A stretch of DNA of 64,000 bases from Chondrilla cf. caribensis (taxonomy: Eukaryota > Porifera > Demospongiae > Chondrillida > Chondrillidae). This document shows positions 14,843-26,429 of this stretch, one piece after another. How positions within the stretch are numbered: position 1 is the stretch's first letter; each line of letters begins with the position of its first letter. The notes under the pieces were generated by a model, which had not been told where the DNA came from, ran no database searches, and saw only the letters and a list, made by a program, of their open reading frames with translations. The stretch covers positions 764,345-828,344 of the forward strand of contig OZ026559.1 in assembly GCA_964020155.1 (NCBI GenBank). Direction: 5' to 3'. Both the position numbers and the translations under genes were made by a program.

Positions 14843-17467
14843 CACCGCATAAATATCTAAGGTACACTAGTGTATGGGAGCACTACCAAGGGTGATGTTG
14901 TGAAGAGGTCTGACTGTATACTAGTGTATGGGAGCACTACCAAAGGTGATGTTGTAAAGAGGTCTGACTGTATACTAGTGTATGGGAGCACTACCAAGGG
15001 TTGTGTTGTAAAGAGGTCCGACTGTATACTAGTGTACGGGAGCACTACCAAAGGTGATGTTGTAAAGAGGTCTGACTGTATACTAGTGTATGGGAGCACT
15101 ACCAAGGGTGATGTTGTGAAGAGGTCTGACTGTATACTAGTGTATGGGAGCACTACCAAGGGTGATGTTGTAAAGAGGTCTGACTGTATCGTAAAATATG
15201 CAGGTACTGTGGTTGAGAGATTTAAAGGGAGGGGATTTACTTGAGGAGTGTAAAACCTTAAATTTCCCCTAGTATAAATGAGACGGAAGTGCATTAGTTA
15301 GTGGGGGGAGTTTTGGAATCTACAACTGTTCTAATATGGCTTCCCTTGCAATTTTTACGAAGGGTCGAGCCCAAAGTTTGAATATTATGTGTTGAACAAC
15401 TTCCTGTGTAGGTTTGCATGCGAACAGCATTCAGCATTGATTGTATGTACATACGTATGTACTAACCGGAGTGCTCACTGAGCAAGTTGTACTGTAAACT
15501 GAGATACCTACGTACGTACGTACATCATAGGCGACATTGATGCATAGCGTAACATTAAGCCCATACGATTGTGAGGTAATTCTAGATTGTATGTATGTGC
15601 CTAATCGAATTTTGATTGAAGAATGCAATTCGACACCTTATGTCTTGTGATGAACTTACAGCTGCAACACGTACATCAAACATATGTTATGTCATTACAA
15701 CCATATGAGGGTGGGATACATGCATACATAGTTCTATATTGTGCGGATATGTGTTACTGAAGTTTGATTCATGTGGGTAACTTGGTACCAAATGTGCACA
15801 AAACAGGTGTTGAGATGTTGAAACTGCAGTCCGCCTATAGCTCACCAAAACCATACAATTGTGGGATACTTCGATTATTAAGATGATTTCACACTGGGTG
15901 TGACGCCTGTATGTTTATAGTGCATGTGTACAGTAAGCTTGTGATTGGATAGTGTCACTTTCAAGAGGTGAACACTTGGCATACAAACCTGTGTATAAAG
16001 ACCACTGTGACCTGTGTATAGAGACCACTGTGACCTATGTATAAAGACCACTGTGACCTGTGTATAAAGACCACTGTGACCTGTATATATAGACCACTGT
16101 GACCTGTATATAAAGACCACTGTGACCTGTATATAAAGACCACTGTGACCTGTATATAAAGACCACTGTGACCTGTGTATAAAGACCACTGTAACCTGTA
16201 TATAAAGACCACTGTGACCTGTATATATAGACCACTGTGACCTGTGTATAAAGACCACTGTGACCTGTATATAAAGACCACATGACAAGTACTCTATACA
16301 TTGAATATCTTAATAATGTATTGTGAGTATTCACATAGTCTGACCTGTCGATCATGAGAGACCCCCACTGTTTTGGAAACCTCGGATGGTCCCAAGAGAC
16401 AGAAGATTAAATGAGAATTCATTGTAATGTATTCGTTTTGTTAGATGGACATTCTATCGGGTGTGATCACAATTATGACTTCTGTTTAGCCACCTGTTTC
16501 CTCATTCCTCTACTTCCTGTTGAAGTCACTCCATTAGGAAGTGAAATAAGTGCCCATTTGCACATGTATTACCTCGGGTAGCTGGAGGATACCATGCAAA
16601 GCCAGTCAGAGTGCCTAGTGTGGTGTCTCCCCTAGCATCATCATGGTTATGGTCACACACAGACTTTACCGTACATGTGGATATAATGTCATGCACATTT
16701 GTGAATATGAACTTGCATATGGACTGTGTGCGTGTATGTGTGTGTGTGCTAATGTGTACGTGTATGTGTGTGGATGTGTCTGTGTTTATGCACGTGTGTT
16801 TGTGTGTGTGCGCTAATGTGTACAGGTATGTGTTGGGGTGTGTATGCGTTTGTGCGTGTGTGCATGTGTGTGTGTGTTTTGGTGTGTGTGTGTGTGTGTG
16901 CGTGCGCTAATATGTACGTGTACGTATGTGTGTGGGTGTGTCTGCGTTCATGCGTGTGTGTATGTGGGTGTGGGTGTGCATGCACACAAAGGATACACAC
17001 ACACCCACAAAGCAGACAACATAAAAAGTTCATGTATTTGTGGTTATATGATGTATGTGTTATTACATGTGAATTAATTCATTTTAATAGTTAGTGTCGT
17101 TAATTTGCTGTACTAGTGTGGGAAAAGTCTTTGTGTTGCTATGGGCATTGTTCAACTTCAAATTCCTTCCGTTAAAGTGATTGGCTTCATGTCATCAAAG
17201 AATTGTATACTCTGACACAATTTTCGCAAAAGCCATCATATCCTTTGAGAAAAGGTTATAACCAATCTTTTCTTTATTAATGAGGCTAGAGGTTGGAGAG
17301 CACAGGGTAACTTGCTTAGTAAGTGCACTGGCCAGAGTACATACTCTTGGTAACACATATGCATACTTCACTCAGTCCATGTACACTATAACAGCCTGTA
17401 CTACTAATAAAAATGATAGCAATATCTGTGTACTTACGTGTGTGTTTGTGTGTGGTGTGTGTATGTG

Positions 17468-17505
<38 letters not shown>

Positions 17506-19078
17506 GTGCGTGCGTGCGTGCATGCGTGTGTGTGTACATGTGTGAGTGTACTTACTTCATGTGCGTTAAGGTCACCTGAACACTATTAGGAAATTATTAC
17601 CTCCAACCCTCGATTCTCATAATTTAGAATTGCAATGGTATCAAAATATGAAGCTTCTCTCAGCAAGAATTTGGCAATGTAATACGTATATCATTATAAC
17701 ATTTTAAAAGGTATCTTTCTAAAACTCCCATTAAGAGGGGAACTTCAGCTAGTTTGATAGGCTTCTTATCATTGTTTATTTTCAGTCTAAAGACTTTCAA
17801 AGAGCCTTTTGGCCTTGCGTTATGTTTAAAGATTCTCTGTTATTGGATAGAAGCTCCTTGGATCCATTAAGAACAATACCAACATTATCCACCACCAGTA
17901 AACTGTTTTGTTCGGGCTTTTCATTTGAGTTTCTCCAGTTTCTCAAACTGTAGGTGGACCGCTAGTGTTAAAATTTTGACAGATCCGAATGTTATACATG
18001 TATACCTGTTCACCTTAATTGGACAGCATCATTGCGGTGTACAGATAACATCTCAGATGACAGTATGCTGCGTACAGGGGTGGCTACCCTATATCATACG
18101 TCCGTATTCGATTATAAGGAAGCTGGTTTGATTGGTATGGTTGGACAGATATCAGTTATGGACCACATGCGAGTGTATTACTACATATATGGAGATATAC
18201 GTATGTGCCATATATACGTATGTAGTTATTCACTTGCACTGCCAAGGGTGGTGTTGTAAAGAGGTCTGACTGTATACTAGTGTATGGGAGCACTAGTAAG
18301 GGTGGTGTTGTAGAGAGGTCTGACTGTATACTAGTGTATGGGAGCACTACCAAGGGTGGTGTTGTGAAGAGGTCTGACTGTATACTAGTGTATAGGAGCA
18401 CTACCAAGGGTGGTGTTATAAAGAGGTCTGACTGTATACTAGTGTATGGGAGCACTACCAAGGGTGATGTTGTAAAGAGGTCTGACTGTATACTAGTGTA
18501 TGGGAGCACTACCAAGGGTGATGTTGTGAAGAGGTCTGACTGTATACTAGTGTATGGGAGCACTACCAAGGGTGATGTTGTGAAGAGGTCTGACTGTATA
18601 CTAGTGTATGGGAGCATTACCAAGGGTGATGTTTTAAAGAGGTCCAACTGTATACTAGTGTATGGGAGCACTGCCAAGGATGATGTTGTGAAGAGGTCTG
18701 ACTGTATACTAGTGTATGGAAGCACTACCAAGGTTGATAGCTGTTCCCCATGGTAAAGTGTATGTATGTACATAGAGTAAATCTATTATGTGTTTGTATG
18801 TGTGTATGTACTTAGGCATGTGTATATCTTGAATGCACTGCATGACTGGTCGATCTGTGTAAGTTTTCTACGTCATGTGCTGGTGCATGTGAGCTTAAGT
18901 GATATCTATTACTAATTGAATAATTTAATTGTTTGTGAATTAGATCCCATTGCTCTGTGATTAGATGCCATATACAGAGAAGTGGTTTCCATTACATCTG
19001 TATGTATGCATGTGATGTGCACATGTATGCATGTAATATGTGTACATAAAACATACACATTTATGTGCATTTGTGTGT

Positions 19079-19147
<69 letters not shown>

Positions 19148-21115
19148 GGGGTGGGTCCACTTTACCCCTCCCCCTCTGTTGTCCAGCTGTCTGCATGACC
19201 CCTCCCACTCTGTTGTCCAGCTGTCCACATGACCCCTCCCCTCTGTTGCCCAGCTGTCCACATGACCCCTCCCCTCTGTTGCCCAGCTGTTCACATGACC
19301 CCTCCCCTCTGTTGCCCAGCTGTCCACATGACCCCTCCCCTCTGTTGCCCAGCTGTCCACATGACCCCTCCCCTCTGTTGTCGAGCTGTCTACATGACCC
19401 CTCCCCTCTGTTGTCGAGCTGTCTACATGACCCCTCCCCTCTGTTGTCCAGCTGTCTACATGACCCCTCCCCCTGTTGTCCAGCTGTCTTTATGATCTCT
19501 CTCAATGAACTGCCATGTTATCCTCAATGCAGACATTATTTGGCTATTGTGTTAGGGTGATTGTATGGTCTCTCCTATCCCACACTTCAGTATGTATGTC
19601 CTACCTTTGATCTGCCGCTGTGTTTATACCGTGTGTGGTGATTCACATTCTTACATTCACATTTGTATGCATGGTATGTACAGTGAAGTCTATACAGGAA
19701 GACCACCCAAGGGACCAGGAACAGGTGGTCTCTTGAGACAGGTGGTCTGTATGCACAGGTGCTTTGAAGTACGTACCAGGAACAGGTGATCTCTTGAGAC
19801 AGGTGGTCTCTATACACAGGTGCTTGAGGTACGTACCAGGAACAGGTGATCTCTTGAGACAGGTGGCCTGTATACACAGGTGGTCTGTATGCACAGGTGC
19901 TTGAGGTACGTACCAGGAACAGGTGATCTCTTGAGACAGGTGGTCTCTATATGCAGGTGCTTTGCTGTATGGAGTTGACATTGCGGGTAGTCCAATAATG
20001 GTCACTAGGACGGGTGTCTTTGTACAGAGATGCTTCTCTGTGGTTGAGTTCTCCTAAAGGGTAGTTCAACAGTGGTCACTTAGGACAGATGGTCTTTGTG
20101 TAGAAGTGTTTTTTGTTACAACCACACACCCACTGTACTTGCCATACTGTAGGTACATTGGATTCTTATCGACCAGCTTCATAGGCTGTTCTGCCCATTC
20201 TAAATCTACACTTTTAGACGTACATGTGTACGTACTTATGTACGGTAGACGTGGAAATTGAAAACACCTGTCCAACTTGTTAATTTACCTACACAGAGTG
20301 TGGTAGGTTAATAAAATTCACTTTATGTGACTAATTGCTATCTGTTCGGATACAGTGCACTGCAATTAGTACATGTGTCTGGTCTATTACCTATCATCAT
20401 CCTTTGAGCAGTGATAGTGACATTAAGGCAGATTGCTTCTGGCAGTTTACCTCCAGTAGCCAACTCCCCTACATACACACTAGACATGTGCGTGTTTTAA
20501 TATTCTTTAATTACTAATTATTACATTTCATCTCATTTAATCCACCCGAACTAGTTTAATTATTGATATGGGAGGTCGATATTGTAGACATGAAGTAGTA
20601 GATCTTTCTGTAATCTGATCCCTATCAATGTCCTGATTCGTTGCTATTTAATGCTGTTTGCTTCTAATCCACTCTGAGTGATCTCAAAACAACACACTTT
20701 GAGTTAACCCAACTTCAAAGGAGAATTTTAATTGAATTATACGTTTAGTGGATCTGATCAATTACGACATACCGAGTCAATCTCCCAGCACTGGGGTTGT
20801 GGTGTACAGCAGTCATCTTATACATTGATTTGATATTGATGAAGTTGACTACGCTTACAATCTTTATCAGTTTGACATAAAGCTATCGTCTAATAATTCT
20901 AGGATTTCTATTAACTACAGGTGTGAGAAATATGTTGGCATGTTACACTGATTATTAAGTATTTTACTGTGTTACATGCATGCGTGTGTGTGTGTGTGAG
21001 TGAGTGCGTCTGTGTGTGTGCAGGTTTACACGAGTTACATATGAACATGTGTATGTTGTATGCATGCACGCACACACACATACACGCACACGCACACAGA
21101 CACACACACATGCAC

Positions 21116-21157
<42 letters not shown>

Positions 21158-23805
21158 CCTCTCTCACCCAAATCTCTTATTCTCTCCCTTTTGCCTTTTA
21201 AACCCACACATCCCTCCACACGATATCATGCATATGTGCATATGTATGTGGTATGTACTTTGACCTGGTCAAACGTCGGTCTCAAATTAGCATATTAGCA
21301 AGTATATCTGATAACAGTAGGTTAACTTCCAATAGATATGTATATGTGTGTAGTGACTAGACAGACTGTCCTGATTACAAGTCCAGCTCTGTATTTGGTA
21401 TACCTGTATATGTAATACTGTACGTATATGTGTGTGTGAAGTCTATAGTTCAAACATGATGAACTGCGTTGATAATCGAACCTGTACACTTTATACTGTT
21501 TCATTAGAAAGTTGCATTTATTAAAGGCTCTATTTCTCTATGGACCTTGGACTGAAATTTGGGGCAATCCTGAATCGATATTTGTCAGCATAATTGTGAC
21601 TTCCCAAAGAAGTGTATTGTGTGTTGTGCCATGCCTGTCCCATGATCGCTAATGATGTCATGACGGTTTCTAGGGGATTCGATACGGCATCGTGTCCTGT
21701 GAAGTTCACAAACATGAGGAGCTACGGGAAAGTCTCGTTGGTCTGCCACACGACTTTTTCTACCTTCATTTCTGTCCATAAATTCATACATACATAATAG
21801 TGATTCGGATAAACCACCAAACCACAATTTGCCGCATTTTTGTGACCTATAATCTACCCACATGTTGAGTTCTGCTCATCACTGTAGACTGTGTTGATTA
21901 ATAGTGTGGTATCATTGTGAGATCAATCGCTAATCCACCACATTTACTTGCGTCAATTAATTGTATCAGTGAAAACCGGAGTGAGAACCCACTGTGAAAT
22001 GTGACGAATTGAGTGTTTATCACCAAACTCAACTGAGGTGTCTTTGAAATATAAAATTGGCTTTCGTTTCTCCAGTAAATAGAATTAGTCAGTATATTTC
22101 CCATGTCCTGTCTGAAATGTGTGTGTAATCCTTTGTACTCCATATAACATGTGTCATTTGATCTGTCACCCCCCATCATTGTAGACTGTACTGAGTAAAC
22201 CTCTATAATCTCCCCACATGTTGAGATCTCCCCATCATTGTAGACTGTACTGAGTGGACCTCTATAATCTACCCACATGTTGAGATCTCCCCATCATTGT
22301 AGACTGTACTGAGTGAACCTCTATAATCTCCCCACATGTTGAGATCTCCCCATTATTGTAGACTGTACTGAGTGAACCTCTATAATCAACCCACATGTTG
22401 AGATCTCCCCATCATTGTAGACTGTACTGAGTGAACCTCTATAATCTCCCCACATGTTGAGATCCCCCCATCATTGTAGACTGTACTGAGTGAACCTCTA
22501 TAATCTACCCACATGTTGAGATCTCATTTTTGTAGACTGTACTGAGCGAGTCTCTCATCCTCAGACACTTTGAACCTTACAGCATCCTGTGAGCTCATGC
22601 AATTTCAAGGATTTCACTACACACTACAATGCACAAACAGTACTGCAATACCATATTCGTTGGTTTATCTCACCTGTCCATGTGTGATCTATCTGGTGCA
22701 CATATCATCCTTGAAGACAGTGGTGAACTGAATGATTTTGTGTATTTGCACTAAGGAGTTTTGCTTTGTAAGGAAATGTGTGTTAGAAGTACGAATTCAC
22801 AACATGAGTACACTCGTGTGTTTTCACATGTGTCTGTTTGACACATTTTGTTCAGCAAATCATTTACTTTGCAGCAATCTCCAGTAAGCCACCTTGTGAC
22901 ATCATTGAGTCATTCACACCTAAAATGTTCGAGACAATCTCAATGCGTGTGTGTTACAGAGCCAACATTTTTCTAGGTCATCCCTATATATGGGGTGATA
23001 ACACACCCTATTTTATTAGTCTCCAATCAAGACATTTTCCCACTACGGTTCATACTGTCTTCTGTACACACAGGGCAACAAACAACTGCTGCAATATGTG
23101 CGTATGTACATACATATGTATGTCACCAGCTATTTGTAGCGTGTGTGTACTCAAGTGTATATGTAGTACAGACATGCATGCATGTACACCACAACCTTTT
23201 GATGCCATTGTGGTAACAGCAATGTGTCTGATTGTTGATCTGTCAGAGTGTAGAGTCTTCATAGTGTAGTCTACAATGGCATGTGTGTGTGTGGGTGTGT
23301 GTGTGTGTGTGTGTGTGTAGGCATGTGTGTGTGTGTGTGTGTGCGCGCGCATGTGTGTGTGTGTGTGTGTGTGTGCGTGCGTGCGAGTGTATTTAAGAGT
23401 GTCGTCAGACTGACAAAGATACAGAAATGGCGGATCGTGGTGGTTCCACTCTGACTGGAGAGGTTTACCTGGTTTGATTTTCGAGTATTTTCCACTTTAC
23501 GAAGTCTTTTGAAGTCGTCATTGCATCAGAGGTGATTTGTTAACAATACCTGTGGTGAGGATTTGCCGTAATAGATTTTGTAAACACTTCAAAATCATCA
23601 TCGTTTCATGTTCCTTCCCTGATGTTTGATAATCTTGTTAGTAATGTATGTACTGTATCTGTCCGTGAAGTCTGTAGAGGATGTTGTAGAATGTTAAGTA
23701 GGTGCTTCTCTGTAATGTGTGCATTAATCAACTACAACACACACACGCACACACACACGCACACACACACACACATGCACACACACACATGCACACACAC
23801 ACACA

Positions 23806-23878
<73 letters not shown>

Positions 23879-26205
23879 GGGATACATCCATACCATCCTG
23901 GCACACCTACACCCAACACCTGTGCACTACTCGGAAAGTGTTTGTACTTCATCATGTGTACACAACTTCAAGGGAACTCACAGACAATACATTTCCCTGT
24001 TGGATTCATGATTGGCTTTGCGAATCCTGGTCGAGGTAGTTAACCAGATTTGAAGTGTTATCAGTGCTTGTGTATGCATGTTACAGTCAGTGCACAAACA
24101 TGGAACATGCTGGACTTCCACCCTCTCAAGGGGTTCGATTTAATTTTGTCCAACTGTGCTATTGAGGGGGAGTTTGAGTACTACGTTGCTGCTCATTTGG
24201 AGTGCAGTCAGATTATGAAGACTTAGGTAGTGAAGTGGGGTCACCATAAAGGGGAGATCTCAACATGTGGGTAGATTATAGAGGTTCACTCAGTACAGTC
24301 TACAGTGATGGGGAGATCTCAACATGTGGGTTGATTATAGAGGTTCACTCAGTACAGTCTACAATGATGGGGAGATCTCAACATGTGGGTTGATTATAGA
24401 GGTTCACTCAGTACAGTCCAAAATGATGGGGAGATCTCAACATGTGGGTTGATTATAGAGGTTCACTCAGTACAGTCCAAAATGATGGGGAGATCTCAAC
24501 ATGTGGGTTGATTATAGAGATTCACTCAGTACAGTCTACAATGATGGGGAGATCTCAACATGTGGGTAGATTATAGAGATTCACTCAGTACAGTCTACAA
24601 TGATGGGGAGATCTCAACATTTGCAGTTTGTGACTTGATGTTAGCATCCATACCCACGTAGTTGTTAGGTTTTCAATGTGTAATATTAGCTGAGGTTGTG
24701 GCTTAACATGTGATCCGTTTCATAACTCAGACAACCTGGCACAACTCTGTGTGGGTGTGGCATGAGGCACAGCTGGTGTGTCCATTGTAGTGGTTGTGGT
24801 ATGAGGTAAAGAGAATAGTGGGGTTTGTTTCAAGGTAGGATCAATCTAGGCCACATAGAGTTGTCACAGCCATTCTGTTGAGATGGAGGATTGTTAGGGC
24901 CAGCTATAGGACCCTGCTAAACAACCTCAGTGAGTGTTGCTTTACCCAAACCACCCACTCCCCACTTTATGCAGCTATATCAATGTTGGAATCAGGGACA
25001 TCTTGATTCCTGTTCACTGTACCATAGGTAGTCTCATTTAGTAAGAGGTTCAACAGCATAACCCAGTGCATGGTATATACCAATGTATGGACCAATGTAT
25101 GGACCAATGTATTGACCAATCTATGGACCAATGTATGGACCAATGTATGGACCTCTGCATGGACCAATGTATGGACCAATGTATGACCTACTGTATGGGC
25201 CAATGTATGGACCAATGTATTGACCAATGTATTGACCAATGTATTGACCAATGTATGGACCAATGTATGGACCAATGTATGGACCAATGTATGGACCAAT
25301 GTATGGCCTACTGTATGGACCAATGTATGGCCTACTGTATGGACCAATGTATGACCTACTGTATGGACCAATGTATGGACCAATGTATGACCTACTGTAT
25401 GGGCCAATGTATGGACCAATGTATGGCCTACTGTATGGACCAATGTATGGACCAATGTATGGCCTACTGTATGGACCAATGTATGGCCTACTGTATGGAC
25501 CAATGTATGGACCAATGTATGGCCTACTGTATGGACCAATGTATGGACCAATGTATGGCCTACTGTATGGACCAATGTATGGACCAATGTATGGCCTACT
25601 GTATGGACCAATGTATGGACTACTGTATGGACCAATGTATGACCTACTGTATGGACCAATGTATGGACCAATGTATTGACCAATGTATGGACCAATGTAT
25701 GGACCAATGTATGGACCTCTGCATGGACAAATGTATGACTCGATGTGTGACCCAGTGTATGGCCCTTGTATGGCCTTCTCCTTTAGGTAACTGGTGTGGA
25801 TAACCAGCTATCACTGTTTCACAAAAGTATGGATTCCCTATCTGATGGAGTGTGTCCTGATTACAGCGCCAATCTTGTGTTCTCACTCAGAGTAGCTCCC
25901 TTGGGTGTGAACATTGTAGGTGCTATCTCCCCTGAAGGGTTTCTAATGGATAAGCAGTTAGCTACCTACCTATCCTCATATGTGATTGTGTGTATGTGTG
26001 TGTGATTTGGTTGAATGTGAGAATAACTGAGGCCTTTCAAAGGGAATCAATTAATTACATTGACTACTGGTAATTCTGTTGCCTCCTCTGTGATGCCTTT
26101 TCTCCTAGTGTAATACTACTCCTGTTAGTGTGTAGGTATGCACACTTGTGTTCATGTGTGCACGTGCGTATGTGTGGTTGTGTGTGTGTGTGCGTGCGCG
26201 TGTGT

Positions 26206-26269
<64 letters not shown>

Positions 26270-26308
26270 TGTGTGTGTGTGTGTGTGTGTGTTAGTGTGT
26301 GTGTGTGT

Positions 26309-26348
<40 letters not shown>

Positions 26349-26362
26349 GTGTGTGTGTGTGT

Positions 26363-26429
<67 letters not shown>

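Noticed and set aside
18156..18773. 205-codon ORF on the minus strand
   Set aside because: 54-bp minisatellite read in frame; the same peptide repeats in the array at 14865.
21530..21863. ORFs of 60-90 codons on the minus strand
   Set aside because: No family, and the two overlapping frames look equally protein-like, so chance is more likely.
24967..25803. 245-codon ORFs on both strands (MDQC and HTLV-like repeats)
   Set aside because: 12-bp array; a multiple of three keeps all copies in frame. Not related to any virus.
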